DNA of 64,000 bases from UBA1952 sp965200035 (lineage in GTDB: Bacteria > Bacteroidota > Bacteroidia > Chitinophagales > Chitinophagaceae), in NCBI GenBank assembly GCA_965200035.1, contig OZ241334.1, forward strand, positions 3,658,001-3,722,000. The letters are read 5' to 3'. Of this stretch, positions 1 through 9,389 are shown one piece after another. The stretch's first letter is position 1. Every line of letters starts with the position of its first letter. The position numbers were made by a program, and so were the translations under genes. Under the pieces are notes generated by a model that worked only from the letters and a program-made list of their open reading frames with translations, was not told the origin of the DNA and did no database searches.

Positions 1-1
1 A

Positions 2-997
2 AAGGAGGTTCCTATGGATCAGCTGATTCCGGGTAAAACATACTTTTTCTTTTCTCACACCAAGAAAGCACAGCCTTACAATAAGCCGCTGATGCAGGCG
101 CTGATTCAGAAGAATATCCGCATGGTGGATTACGAATGCCTGACCCATGCCGATGGCCAGCGCATCCTTGGTTTCGGCTTTTTTGCCGGTATGGTGGGCG
201 CGCACAATGGCCTGCTCACTTACGGTAAGCGCACGGGTTTATTTACGCTGCCTGCCGCTAATTATCTGGGCAGTATGACTGCCATTCAGGAAGTTTATAA
301 GGAATTTGTATTGCCGCCGGTGAAGATCATCATGACCGGATCGGGAAATGTGGCTGCAGGCATTCTGGAGATTATGATTCTGCTGGATGTCAAATACATT
401 GAGCCGGAAGATTTTCTGGAAGGCCAGCAATACGATTATCCGGTTTATACGCACCTGAAAGGCCACTCGCTTTATGTGCGTAAAGATGACGGCTCTTACC
501 ACCGCGATGACTTTCATGCTCATCCACAAGACTACCAATGTGTTTTCGACCAATATTTATCGAAAGCTGATATCCTGATGAATGGGGTTTATTGGGATAG
601 AAGAGTGCCGCAGCTTTTTGCCAAAGAAGATATTCAGCGCTCCGATTACCGCATGTTCACTATCTCAGATATTACCTGTGATATCGATGGTTCTGTGCCC
701 ATCAACCTTGGCTCGAGCACCATTGCCGATCCGGTATATGGCGTGCACCGGCAGAGCTTTGCGCGCGCAGAGCCTTTTGAAAATACAAATGAGATTGTAG
801 ATGTAATGGCGGTAGACAATCTGCCGAATGAATTGCCACGCGATGCGTCCGCGCATTTTGGCGCTCACTTTGAAAAGTACATCTTACAGGAATTGCTGAA
901 GTCCGAAAGCGAGATCATAGACCGGGGTACGATCTGCCGTAATGGTCAGCTGATGCCGCATTTTCAATACCTGCACGATTATGCATTCGGCGAATAA
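2..997 (+). CDS. Saccharopine dehydrogenase-like NAD(P) oxidoreductase, 5' partial
   Basis: This is the C-terminal 331 residues of a protein of the saccharopine dehydrogenase / alanine dehydrogenase N-terminal (AlaDh/PNT-like) fold. The segment KEVPMDQLIPGKTYFFFSHT followed by DYECL, the GFGFFAGMVGA loop and a Rossmann-type GSGNVAAGILE matches the layout of LYS1-like enzymes. The first ATG (position 14) is preceded by AAAGGAGGT, which looks like a ribosome binding site. However, the same bases read in frame as Lys-Glu-Val-Pro, the conserved family sequence, so the real start lies upstream of the window and the gene is cut by the window edge. In this family the enzyme uses NAD(P) on an amino-acid substrate; the exact substrate cannot be told here. 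It ends 8 bp from the convergent TIGR01777 gene. Family assignment is fairly sure, the reaction is not. Confidence 0.8.
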   Translation, partial: KEVPMDQLIPGKTYFFFSHTKKAQPYNKPLMQALIQKNIRMVDYECLTHADGQRILGFGFFAGMVGAHNGLLTYGKRTGLFTLPAANYLGSMTAIQEVYKEFVLPPVKIIMTGSGNVAAGILEIMILLDVKYIEPEDFLEGQQYDYPVYTHLKGHSLYVRKDDGSYHRDDFHAHPQDYQCVFDQYLSKADILMNGVYWDRRVPQLFAKEDIQRSDYRMFTISDITCDIDGSVPINLGSSTIADPVYGVHRQSFARAEPFENTNEIVDVMAVDNLPNELPRDASAHFGAHFEKYILQELLKSESEIIDRGTICRNGQLMPHFQYLHDYAFGE

Positions 998-1005
998 ACG
1001 TGTGG

Positions 1006-1917
1006 TCAGCGGGCCAGATCGTTTGCTGCCTGATCTATATTGGCATAATTAAATTGAAATCCGCTGCCGCTGATCTTCGCTGCGCTCGCAGTGCAGCTTT
1101 TTAATACCTCGATGCTGGATTCGCCCATCATCACATTCAGCATAAATGCCGGTACAGGAACCGGAATACTGATTCCGCCTTTTGCTTTTGCAAACGCATG
1201 CATCAGGGATTTGTGAGACACAGGTTTGGGACTTACGGCATTGTAAGTGCCGCTTATCTGTTCATGTTCAATTGCGGACAGCATCATACGGGCCAAGTCG
1301 GTCACATGCACCCAACTAACCATCTGATTGCCGCTGCCCAGAATGGGCTTTACACCAAAGCTCATAGAACCAGTCAGCTTAGGGTATGCGCCGCCATCTT
1401 TGCCCAGTACAATGCCTAATCTGAAAATAGTTGTCCGGTAAGTTGATGCTGCCTGTTGGGTAGCTTCTTCCCAAAGTTTGCATACCTCGCCCAAAAAGTC
1501 AGGGTAGGGTGGATCTGTCTCAGTAAATGGAATGCTGCCCGGCCTGTCCGGTCCGTAGTAGCCTGTTGCGGAAGTAGCAATGTAGGTGGTGCAGGATGGC
1601 GCATGGCTGCGCAATACTTCAAGTAGAAAATGAGTAGCATCTACCCGGCTGCTGATGATCTCTTTTTTATAGTCGTCCGTCCAGCGGTGGTCTGCTACGC
1701 CTGCCCCCGCGAGGTTAATCATGATATTTACTTCCGCCAATGCACTGGTATCGATCTCTTTACGCGCAGGGTTCCAGCGGGCAAAACGAATATTTTTTTC
1801 TGATTTTTTAGTATCACCCCGGCTGAAAATGATGACCTGAAAGCCTTTATTTTCGAGCAATGCGGCCAGATGCCTGCCTACAAATCCGCTGCCTCCGGCT
1901 ATGCCTACTGTTTTCAT
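1006..1917 (-). CDS. TIGR01777 family NAD-dependent epimerase/oxidoreductase
   Basis: The 303-residue protein opens with a nucleotide-binding GIAGGSGFVGRHLA motif (residues 5-18). It continues with NLAGAGVADHRW and SSRVDAT segments, a TSATGYYG active-site region and a C-terminal MGESSIEVLKSC block, which together are characteristic of the YfcH/SDR39U1 group of extended short-chain dehydrogenases. Length is normal for the family (about 300). Members bind NADP(H), but their physiological substrate is unknown. The gene stands alone, convergent with the gene at 2-997, and its start faces a short divergent gene at 1993. Start chosen because the Rossmann motif begins four residues after it. Confidence 0.88.
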   Translation of the reverse strand: MKTVGIAGGSGFVGRHLAALLENKGFQVIIFSRGDTKKSEKNIRFARWNPARKEIDTSALAEVNIMINLAGAGVADHRWTDDYKKEIISSRVDATHFLLEVLRSHAPSCTTYIATSATGYYGPDRPGSIPFTETDPPYPDFLGEVCKLWEEATQQAASTYRTTIFRLGIVLGKDGGAYPKLTGSMSFGVKPILGSGNQMVSWVHVTDLARMMLSAIEHEQISGTYNAVSPKPVSHKSLMHAFAKAKGGISIPVPVPAFMLNVMMGESSIEVLKSCTASAAKISGSGFQFNYANIDQAANDLAR

Positions 1918-1992
1918 GATCGGGAATTTATGTGTGACTGATGCAATATTAGCTTTCGTGCTGCGTTTTTAGAATACAAACCAGTTTAAAAC

Positions 1993-2193
1993 ATGGCCCA
2001 AATTTTACGCAAAACTTTTTCCCATAAATCACATGCCGCGCTGAAGCCGATCCTCAGGCCCAGCTTCAACGCCCCATTATCTATTGATGCAATGCTGCTG
2101 GAGCTGAACAAATACCTGCAGCGGGCTAAAAATGATCTGTTACAGCCTCGTCAGGAATGCCTTGATCGCATTCTTCGTGAGGCTTTATGCTAG
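1993..2193 (+). CDS. Small hypothetical protein (66 aa)
   Basis: A short frame in the gap between two minus-strand genes encodes a basic 66-residue protein with a predicted helical second half (LSIDAMLLELNKYLQRAKND). No family is recognised. It starts with ATG after an AT-rich stretch, diverges from the TIGR01777 gene and overlaps the 3' end of the metallophosphoesterase gene by 9 bp. It has no signal peptide, membrane segment or cysteine pair. It could be real, because nothing else explains this interval, but it rests only on being open. Confidence 0.4.
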   Translation: MAQILRKTFSHKSHAALKPILRPSFNAPLSIDAMLLELNKYLQRAKNDLLQPRQECLDRILREALC

Positions 2194-3435
2194 CTCAAAT
2201 ACCGTAATCTCAGGAAGGATACCCAGCCTGCCCGGATAGCCGAGGAAGCCAAATCCACGGTTTACATACAGGTATTGGCTTCCTTCCTGATACAGACCTG
2301 CCCATTTTTTATAGACGTATTGTACCGGGCTCCATTTCAGCCAGGGAATTTCTACGCCAAACTGCATGCCGTGTGTATGGCCGCTGAGTGTCAGATCCAC
2401 ATCTTTATACTGAGGCCTAACCTGCGCATCCCAGTGAGAAGGGTCGTGGGAAAGCAGTAATTTGAAAGGAATATTTTTTTCCGGAAGGCCGGCATAGGCC
2501 GCTGCCATATCGCCGTATTTGGGGAAATTAGCTTTGGCACTCCAGTTCTCAATACCGATCAGGGCAATTTTATCTTCGCCGCGGTTAAGTATCACATGCT
2601 CATTCATCAATAGCCGCCAGCCAAAATCTGCATGGGCTTTTTTCAGCGTTTCGAGATTTTCGTGCTTGGCCGCTGCCGATTCCCACTGTACATAATCGCC
2701 GTAATCATGGTTGCCAAGCGTTGAGAATACGCCCATCGGGGCATTGATGCTGCTGAAGATGCCGCGGTAGCTTTCCACTTCTTCGGCTTTATTGTTGACC
2801 AGATCACCGGTAAACAGAATGAGGTCTGGCTTCTGATCCATCACCTCTTGTATGCCGTGCTTTACCGCTTCATGATTGTCGAAAGAGCCTGTGTGAATGT
2901 CCGATATCTGCACGATCTTCATACCCCGGAACGCCGCCGGCAGATTGGCGAAGCTGAGCTTTACACGTCTGATCCGGTATTTGTAGCGGTTGCTCATACC
3001 GTAGATAAATCCGCCTAGTGAGATACCGCCAAGAATGAGCGCCATCCTGGAAAGAAAGATGGACCGGGTAATTCCATTCCCTTTTACATCATCGCTCAGC
3101 TCAGGCGCTTTAGTGCCGCCGGTGTAGAAAAGGTTGATGATCCATAATACAAGACGGCGCGCATCATCTACCAGCATTACAGCCAGTATAAGCAGCTTGC
3201 CAACGGTAAGGCCGAGCGCAAAAGCAATGTAGGTATTGCGGATAAAATGGGGCAGATCGAAGCTTCGGAGAATGATGATGCTGCTCCACGCCAGCAATGT
3301 AATGAATACATACGCGATCAGTATGCCGGTGCGCCATGCCTGTGGTGCTGTGCGCACGGCAGAGCGGACCACAATGAACGAATAATATTCTGCAACGCAG
3401 ATCAGCAACAGGATAATCAGGAACCGGGTAGGCAT
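2185..3435 (-). CDS. Membrane-anchored metallophosphoesterase
   Basis: The 416-residue protein has an N-terminal block of three or four hydrophobic segments (about residues 5-105), a further hydrophobic stretch near 130-146, then a calcineurin-like phosphoesterase domain. The metal-binding signatures are all visible: QISDIHTG (Asp179, His181), TGDLVNN (Asp211), LGNHDYGD (Asn242, His243, Asp244) and, near the end, SHD and SGHTHGMQFG. This arrangement matches the YkuE/YaeI-type family, whose members hydrolyse phosphoesters such as lipid headgroups; the substrate here is unknown. The domain should face the periplasm or cytoplasm next to the inner membrane. The FMN reductase gene lies 38 bp upstream on the same strand. 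Confidence 0.9.
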   Translation of the reverse strand: MPTRFLIILLLICVAEYYSFIVVRSAVRTAPQAWRTGILIAYVFITLLAWSSIIILRSFDLPHFIRNTYIAFALGLTVGKLLILAVMLVDDARRLVLWIINLFYTGGTKAPELSDDVKGNGITRSIFLSRMALILGGISLGGFIYGMSNRYKYRIRRVKLSFANLPAAFRGMKIVQISDIHTGSFDNHEAVKHGIQEVMDQKPDLILFTGDLVNNKAEEVESYRGIFSSINAPMGVFSTLGNHDYGDYVQWESAAAKHENLETLKKAHADFGWRLLMNEHVILNRGEDKIALIGIENWSAKANFPKYGDMAAAYAGLPEKNIPFKLLLSHDPSHWDAQVRPQYKDVDLTLSGHTHGMQFGVEIPWLKWSPVQYVYKKWAGLYQEGSQYLYVNRGFGFLGYPGRLGILPEITVFELA

Positions 3436-3473
3436 GGAGGTCAGAAAAAAAGTATTCGTGAGAAGGATGATGA

Positions 3474-3974
3474 TTAAAATTGGATGAACCCGGCGATCTG
3501 TTGGCGAATGGTGGCAATGGTGCTTTCCTGAAGCAATTGGCCGTCTTTGCTCAGCTCTGTGCTGATCCGCGAAATGGGCAGCTTATCAAAATAGACATTC
3601 ACCTGCAGGTAATTAAGCACATTGGTAAAATGATCGAGCCCGCGGAGGTTGCCCGCCCGCCCGTCGGCCACACCGGTGAGCATCGCTTTTTTGCCGTACC
3701 AGCAGGCCTTGATATCTGTATGATCCAGCAATGTTTTGATGCTGCCGGGATAGCTGCCATTGTACTCCGGCATGATGAACACAAATTTTTCGGCAGGAAT
3801 GAAAAAGCTGCGCTCAATTTCTTTCAGGTTGTCGCCGCGCTCCCAAAAGACTACATCTTCCAGTGATACCAGTGTTGCATCAATGCCTTGTTCAAGAAAC
3901 AGAGCCTTGTAACTGGCCGCCATTCTGAGTGTCATACTGTCCTGCCTCGCCGTTGCTGATATGATCGTGATCAT
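3474..3974 (-). CDS. NADPH-dependent FMN reductase family protein
   Basis: This 166-residue flavodoxin-like protein begins ISATARQDSMTLRMA, the FMN phosphate-binding loop, and contains MPEYNGSYPGSIKTLLDH (the second FMN loop), both typical of the NADPH-dependent FMN reductase / azoreductase family. Size is normal for the family. It probably acts as a cytoplasmic FMN-bound reductase of quinones or other small acceptors. It lies between the metallophosphoesterase gene (38 bp downstream) and a conserved unknown gene (46 bp upstream), all on the minus strand, and may share a transcript with them. Confidence 0.85.
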   Translation of the reverse strand: MITIISATARQDSMTLRMAASYKALFLEQGIDATLVSLEDVVFWERGDNLKEIERSFFIPAEKFVFIMPEYNGSYPGSIKTLLDHTDIKACWYGKKAMLTGVADGRAGNLRGLDHFTNVLNYLQVNVYFDKLPISRISTELSKDGQLLQESTIATIRQQIAGFIQF

Positions 3975-4020
3975 TTAATCCTGTTTCCGGATGATTCAAC
4001 AGCAAAAATACAGGCTTTGG

Positions 4021-4563
4021 CTATTCCTTACTGTTTCCTTTGAATTGATGATGACTATCGCGGAATAAAACATTGAAGGTAGTCAGCGTGCCATAGATGG
4101 CGGTGAGGTATTGCTGCATATCTACCTTCTCTTCCGGCGTCAGCACTTTGTGTGCATTGATTTTCTGTTCAACCAATCTGAGGCGGTCGCGGAGCATCAC
4201 GATCTTGTGAAAAAATACGAAGATGGGCAGCTCTTTGGTCTGCAAGGAATTGTCGCCCGGTTTCAGAATAAGCGTTCCTTCGTTCCACTTGGTGCCCATC
4301 GGTACGAGCTGCATCTCATGAAGGCGGCGCTCCAGCACGTTATCCAACGCTTCTTCAATATCAGCAATCGAGATGGGACCACTTTCTGCCGCAGCAACTG
4401 TTTCGGTAATTTGCAAGCCATCATAATCACGGCTGACCTGCCTTGTGCCTTGCTGGCTTTTAAACCAGATAGTCAACGATTCGGAGCTGGCATCCACAAC
4501 GATGCCTTTGCCAAAATGGGTATGCGTAACACGGCTGCCCGGACCTGCGATGTTGTTTTCCAT
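4021..4563 (-). CDS. Conserved hypothetical protein with N-terminal Tudor/SH3-like motif
   Basis: The 180-residue protein starts with GSRVTHTHFGKGIVVDASSE. This pattern (G-x-x-V-x-H-x-x-F-G-x-G-x-V) also occurs in the small C-terminal domains of PcrA/UvrD-type helicases and in CarD-like proteins, where it forms an SH3-like beta barrel. The remainder is mostly helical and charged, with a region (RDRLRLVEQKINAHKVLTPE) that may form a coiled coil. There is no signal peptide or enzyme motif. It sits 20 bp downstream of the secreted esterase gene. A role in nucleic-acid or polymerase binding would be a guess from the N-terminal motif alone. Confidence 0.65.
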   Translation of the reverse strand: MENNIAGPGSRVTHTHFGKGIVVDASSESLTIWFKSQQGTRQVSRDYDGLQITETVAAAESGPISIADIEEALDNVLERRLHEMQLVPMGTKWNEGTLILKPGDNSLQTKELPIFVFFHKIVMLRDRLRLVEQKINAHKVLTPEEKVDMQQYLTAIYGTLTTFNVLFRDSHHQFKGNSKE

Positions 4564-4583
4564 AATTCAGGTGCTGGAAAAAT

Positions 4584-5711
4584 TTATTGCTTAATCAGTT
4601 TTTCATTCCGTATCTGGCCGTCAGCGCTATACTGAATAATGTAAATGCCCGGCAGAAGCTGCTCTGTACTGATAGACGGCCCGGAAGCCTGTATCATTTG
4701 CCTTCCCGCAAGATCGGTGATGCTTACGGTTCCTTTAATGTGCTGACTCAGATAAATTGTATTATTGCAGGGGTTCGGATAAAAGCCCGGCGCTACAGAA
4801 GACGATGGGGCCGATGCTATACCAACAAAGCTGCTCAGCTTATAACTCCGGAAGAAACGCCATATCTCAACAGAAGCGCTAAAGTCCTGATTGGTGATGC
4901 CAACAGATATCTGCGCGCCCGGCCAGGTATGTTCTCCGCCTTCTATGCGGTACAACTCACACGTGGCGCCGTGTGCACCTCCGGTATATACATCATGTGT
5001 CACCGTAGTATGGTCTGTGGTATCAATATCCGGCAAGTTGGTATGAACGGGTATAGGATTGCAACCATCATTGCTGACCCAGAACTTCACGAGTGTATCA
5101 ATATCTATACCGGTAAAATTTCCGTTGTAAGGAACCGTGCTGTCGGCAGTGCCGTGAATCTGCATCATCGGCACGGCACGCGCCGGATGCGTTGTGCTGT
5201 AAACCCCGCTATACATAGAGCCGGCAACAGAAGCAATTGCGGTAATGCGGTCATTCAGATTAAGCGCGAGGTAATGGCTCATATATCCGCCGAGGCTCAT
5301 GCCCGTAGCATATACACGCTGCAGATCTACATGATAATGGTTTCTGACTGTATCAATCAGAGCAGAAAGGAATTTTACATCATCTGTTGATGAGATAACC
5401 GGAATGCCAATGTTCCAATAGGTAACTCCGGAGTTGACCAATGCCTGCGGATAAACCATCAGGAAGCCTGCTGTGTCGGCGATAGGCATAAAGTTGGTGT
5501 ACACCTGCTGCTCGAAAGAATTGGAGCCAAGGCCATGCATATTCAGGATCAGCGAACGATCACCGCCTGCACTGTAGTTAGCCGGTACATAAAGCCTATA
5601 ACTGCGCCAGACGCCATCGCACTTGAAGCTGTCGACCACGGTATTCTGGGCAAAGCTTTTTCCGCAAAAAAGAAACAGGATAAAACAGGTAAAAAGTCTT
5701 TTACTCATCAT
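4584..5711 (-). CDS. Secreted PHB-depolymerase-like esterase with T9SS sorting domain
   Basis: The 375-residue protein has a signal peptide (residues 1-21, ending KSFAQ) and an alpha/beta-hydrolase domain of the polyhydroxybutyrate depolymerase / feruloyl esterase (LpqC-like) type. It ends with a roughly 70-residue type A sorting domain (FYPNPCNNTIYL, LLPGIYIIQ, NEKLIKQ). The likely triad is Ser139 in GMSLGG, Asp190 in HGTADSTVPY and His261 in EGGEHTWPG. The sorting domain indicates export by the type IX secretion system to the cell surface or medium. Substrates in this family are polyester or plant-cell-wall esters, and the sequence does not decide between them. It lies 20 bp upstream of the SH3-like gene. 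Confidence 0.9.
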   Translation of the reverse strand: MMSKRLFTCFILFLFCGKSFAQNTVVDSFKCDGVWRSYRLYVPANYSAGGDRSLILNMHGLGSNSFEQQVYTNFMPIADTAGFLMVYPQALVNSGVTYWNIGIPVISSTDDVKFLSALIDTVRNHYHVDLQRVYATGMSLGGYMSHYLALNLNDRITAIASVAGSMYSGVYSTTHPARAVPMMQIHGTADSTVPYNGNFTGIDIDTLVKFWVSNDGCNPIPVHTNLPDIDTTDHTTVTHDVYTGGAHGATCELYRIEGGEHTWPGAQISVGITNQDFSASVEIWRFFRSYKLSSFVGIASAPSSSVAPGFYPNPCNNTIYLSQHIKGTVSITDLAGRQMIQASGPSISTEQLLPGIYIIQYSADGQIRNEKLIKQ

Positions 5712-5828
5712 TCTAATAAATATAAAAGTCAGGTTTTTGGAAATGCGGGTATGGAATGCAAGATAATGGATCGGAAGCTCATAACCGGCATCTGAGTGAA
5801 AACAACAAGTGTGGTTAGCTGAAAAAGC

Positions 5829-5854
5829 AAACGGCCCGTGTGAACGGGCCGTTT
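5829..5854 (-). terminator. Rho-independent terminator after the giant T9SS protein
   Basis: A perfect 11-bp inverted repeat (AAACGGCCCGT / ACGGGCCGTTT) with a GTGA loop lies 44 bp after the stop codon of the 5898-9389 gene. Read on the minus strand it is followed by a run of Ts (GCTTTTTC). Confidence 0.85.
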
Positions 5855-5897
5855 GTAATACCTAAAGTTTGGTATCAGTAAATTGAACTAATACAGA

Positions 5898-8800
5898 TTA
5901 GCGGTTCATCTTGACCAGCTTTTCAACTTTTAGTGTCTTGTTATCCTTATCGGTGATGTACATCATATATACACCGGAAGTCAGGGTGTGAATATCCACG
6001 GTAGTTGCATTGCTTTCATGCATAACAACTTTACCATCGAGGCTGTGTATCTCAACGTTCACTACTACAGGTGAAGAAACGCTGACCGCGTTGGTCGCCG
6101 GATTTGGATAGATGCTGATATCGGAAGCCTGCACGTTATTGATGCCTAAGAAATTGACATGATAGTAGGAAGAAGTGCCTGCACAACCGTTGGCATCAGA
6201 AACCTTTACCAGGTAGCTGCCATCGTGGGTAAAGCTGTAAGTAGCGCTGGTAGCACCGCTGATCGGCTGACCGCCAAAATACCACTGATAGTTAGTATAA
6301 GGAGTTACGGTAGAAAGCAAATTGCCATCGCGGGTAATCTGCGGATTAGGCAGATCGCCGACTGTTACACTCACAGAGTCAGACAAAGCAGCGCACTGAG
6401 CGGTAGGGGCCGTGATCCTTACACGATAGACGCCAGTATATTCAACGCTGTAAGCGCTGGTATTTGCATTGGGAACAGGTACGCCATTCCTCAGCCACTG
6501 ATAGCTATATCCTGAGCCAGTATTGGCTTTCAGAACTACATTGCTGCCCTGGCATATTCTGTTGCTGCCGGTGTAGGTAAGGGTAGCGCGCAGCACTGTA
6601 TCCGCTACAAGCTTCACGGTATCAGAGATTTTATTGCAGGTACCCATATTCACCGTTACGGAATAAACGCCCGGTACAGAAGTAATGTAGACAGAGTCAG
6701 CGGCACCAGCAATTGAAGAGCCGTTCAGGCGCCATTGATAGGTAAGATTATCTGCACCACCGGTTCTCAGGATGATCGGCTGGTTCTGACATACAAGTAT
6801 TGAGCTGGTAGGTGAAATAGCTGCAGTTGGAGTAACGCAAATAGTAGTAAAAGAATTAACGCTCCAGGTAGAGAAACCGCCGTTACCACACTTTACACGC
6901 ACGTGGAAATAATACAGTGTGTATGGACGCAGGCCGCTCGCATTATAAGTAGTATCCGTAGTCAGAGTAGCTGTGCCGGTAGGATCGCTGCTAGAGCGGT
7001 CCAATACATATTCATAGCCCAGCGAGCCGGTTGCAGGTGCCCATTTCAGCTTTGCTGAATTGGTAGTTATTGCAGAACTGCTAACGCTGCTCACAGGTAC
7101 ACAGCCAGGGCCGAACTCATAAGCGCCCATATCAGGAGGATTCAGGCGTTGTACACCCAAAATATCTGTGGTGATGCCCACCGGGGTGCCCTTATTATCC
7201 AAAACCGTATTGGTAGGCTTAAGATTTCCGGTAGCCGGTGAAGTAAACATAGGGTCCAGGCTAACGCTGCCCGGATCAAATGTACCGCTGCCAGCGCCCT
7301 GCCATGCAGAAAGATTTGAGTAAGACAGACCGGAAGTAGAATACAGATAGCCGGTATAGTTAGTTCCTGCAGCCGCACCCATATAAAGATCATTAAAGTC
7401 TGATATAGCGCCGTTGGTCAGGTAATAATAATAGAGCAGATACTTTGTAGCAGTACCTCCGCGTGTATTATGGAAGATATTGTTCCGGATATCGAAACCT
7501 ATGCCACTGCTGGTATAATCATACGCATAAAAGTTGTAGGAAGAGCTGGTAGAGGTAGAGGCTGTATGCTCTAAGGATACGGTATTATGGTAGATCTTAT
7601 TGTAGCCATAATAAACATACAGGCCATAGATCAGGCCATTGGATTTGATGTTGTAGATCGTATTGTTGAGCACTCTGTTTTCCATATTTGCCGCAGCGCC
7701 TGAGTTGTTATACAGCTCCAGGCAATAAGCAGTACTGGTGCTGGCTTCGTTGGTGCCAAACGGATCGTGAATACGGTTTTTAGCAACCAGTGTACGGGTG
7801 TTGTAGTTCAGATACATGCCATAGAAGGTAGTGGTAGAAGCTCTCGTCAGGCGGTCAATATTGTTGTTGAAGAAAATTGAGCTGTCATTATAATAGGTAT
7901 AGATACCCATGTAGTAAAAGTCCTTGATGCTACAGTCGCTTATTCTGTTGCCGAATGCATAAGAGCCGGAAGCGGCATAAATCGTAGCGCCATAATAGCC
8001 ACCGGTCATTGTGCAGTTAGTAACACGGTTATTGTTCCCGGTAAGACCGCCTGTAATAGTAGAAGTGGCAGAGCCGCTCAGAGAGAACGGACAGCTTGTA
8101 GAAGAAGTAGCAGTAAGCGGTGCAGACAATGTACAGTTGGTAAACATGTTATTGTCAGCGCCATTCCAAAGGTGCACTGCCATAGAGTAAGAAGCATTGG
8201 TGCCTACAATATTGAGGTTGTTGAAGCGGAACCAGTCAGCGCCATTCAATCCCAGCGTATGAGGCAAAGCACTTGTGCCATTGGCGTAGGTAAGGGTAGC
8301 GCCATTGCCATTGAAGGTAATCGTATTGACAGAAGAGGTAGAATTGACCTGAGGAATCGTGATCTGTTCTGTATAAGTGCCGGGAGCCACATTGAAAACA
8401 ATAGGACCGGAAGTACCGCAGCCAATAGCGGAAACCGCGGCAGCAAAAGTCTGGAAGTTAGTAACGCTGGCAGGAATTGTACCATCAATCGTATAAGTAC
8501 CAGCCGGGAATGCCGGTGGAACAATTACCTGAACAGGTGTAGAGTTGGCAGACTGTGTACCGCAGGTTACGACCGCACGATAGTAATAAGTGGCCGTAGC
8601 AGTTTGGGTAATGCCTGGTGTAGCAGCAGGCGTACCGATGTTAGTCCAAGGACCAGTGCTGGTAGTGCTGTACTGCCATTGATAAGTCTGGCCGCTGCCG
8701 CCGGTATTGCCGGTCAGCGCAAGCTGAAAGGTGCTGCCTGTGCAGGCGTTGGTAGCAGTTGTAGTGGTAGTGCCTGCATTAGGCGGTGAAGTGCAGGGGC

Positions 8801-9389
8801 CGGCTGGCGCAAAAGTAATGCTGCCGGTAAAGAAGCGGGGGCCGTTCGGTCCGCCATAGCCAACATAGCCAGTGCCGATTTGGTAGTCACCTACCTGAAG
8901 GTTCACGCCGCCTGCTGAAAATACATTTGGTGTACAGCTACCTACGCCGGTACCGCTGTAAGAGCAGGTTGCGGCAGTATATACTGCAAAGCGGTACTGA
9001 GCGCCTGCAGGGATGGTAAAGCTCAATGGAGTAGTCCAGGAGATGGTTTGCAGGCCACTGGTCGTAGCCGTTTCAGTACCGGTGTTGACCAGCGTCCAGT
9101 CAGGAGTGGAAAGCGGATACGTTGGTGCGCCTGTTAATGATGTAGAACTATAATATAAGCTTACTGCTCCCGAGCTTCCTGAAACCCAGTAGTCTGAAAC
9201 ATCAGTAAGATTGATCGGACCACCGCTCGTATTCTGAATAACGAACGTGATCGCATAGTTTGCTCCGGCACTGTTACTGCCGGTATAGCCAGTGCTGCCT
9301 ACCGTAGTATTGATGGTCGTCTGGGCGATGACCCCATTAGCTGCCAGTAAGCCCGTCAGCAGTAATAAGAATGAATAGAATTTTCTCAT
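5898..9389 (-). CDS. Giant secreted beta-helix / Ig-like / FN3 protein with T9SS sorting domain
   Basis: The 1163-residue protein has a signal peptide (residues 1-22, ending GVIAQ). It continues with a Thr/Ser/Gly-rich beta region carrying a proprotein-convertase-like or Ig-like fold, an Ig-like segment (TYQWQYSTTSTGPW) and a long right-handed parallel beta-helix (about residues 300-740). The helix has many Asn turns such as NNRVTNC and ENRVLNNTIYN. A fibronectin type III domain (about 765-850) is followed by three Ig-like repeats with the QWxxNGxxI pattern and a type A sorting domain (IYPNPATNAVSV to VEKLVKMNR). It should be exported by the type IX system and anchored or released at the surface; polysaccharide binding or adhesion is likely from the folds, but no catalytic residues are evident. 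It is monocistronic, with its own terminator. Confidence 0.9.
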   Translation of the reverse strand: MRKFYSFLLLLTGLLAANGVIAQTTINTTVGSTGYTGSNSAGANYAITFVIQNTSGGPINLTDVSDYWVSGSSGAVSLYYSSTSLTGAPTYPLSTPDWTLVNTGTETATTSGLQTISWTTPLSFTIPAGAQYRFAVYTAATCSYSGTGVGSCTPNVFSAGGVNLQVGDYQIGTGYVGYGGPNGPRFFTGSITFAPAGPCTSPPNAGTTTTTATNACTGSTFQLALTGNTGGSGQTYQWQYSTTSTGPWTNIGTPAATPGITQTATATYYYRAVVTCGTQSANSTPVQVIVPPAFPAGTYTIDGTIPASVTNFQTFAAAVSAIGCGTSGPIVFNVAPGTYTEQITIPQVNSTSSVNTITFNGNGATLTYANGTSALPHTLGLNGADWFRFNNLNIVGTNASYSMAVHLWNGADNNMFTNCTLSAPLTATSSTSCPFSLSGSATSTITGGLTGNNNRVTNCTMTGGYYGATIYAASGSYAFGNRISDCSIKDFYYMGIYTYYNDSSIFFNNNIDRLTRASTTTFYGMYLNYNTRTLVAKNRIHDPFGTNEASTSTAYCLELYNNSGAAANMENRVLNNTIYNIKSNGLIYGLYVYYGYNKIYHNTVSLEHTASTSTSSSYNFYAYDYTSSGIGFDIRNNIFHNTRGGTATKYLLYYYYLTNGAISDFNDLYMGAAAGTNYTGYLYSTSGLSYSNLSAWQGAGSGTFDPGSVSLDPMFTSPATGNLKPTNTVLDNKGTPVGITTDILGVQRLNPPDMGAYEFGPGCVPVSSVSSSAITTNSAKLKWAPATGSLGYEYVLDRSSSDPTGTATLTTDTTYNASGLRPYTLYYFHVRVKCGNGGFSTWSVNSFTTICVTPTAAISPTSSILVCQNQPIILRTGGADNLTYQWRLNGSSIAGAADSVYITSVPGVYSVTVNMGTCNKISDTVKLVADTVLRATLTYTGSNRICQGSNVVLKANTGSGYSYQWLRNGVPVPNANTSAYSVEYTGVYRVRITAPTAQCAALSDSVSVTVGDLPNPQITRDGNLLSTVTPYTNYQWYFGGQPISGATSATYSFTHDGSYLVKVSDANGCAGTSSYYHVNFLGINNVQASDISIYPNPATNAVSVSSPVVVNVEIHSLDGKVVMHESNATTVDIHTLTSGVYMMYITDKDNKTLKVEKLVKMNR

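Noticed and set aside
3..13. AAAGGAGGT just before the first ATG, like a strong Shine-Dalgarno site
   Set aside because: The bases encode Lys-Glu-Val-Pro in the conserved frame of the saccharopine dehydrogenase family, and Bacteroidetes rarely use such sites, so it is coding sequence and the gene starts upstream.
8172..8789. Plus-strand frame opposite the giant T9SS protein
   Set aside because: It is the complement of the repeat-rich beta-helix coding sequence, with no start signal or family.
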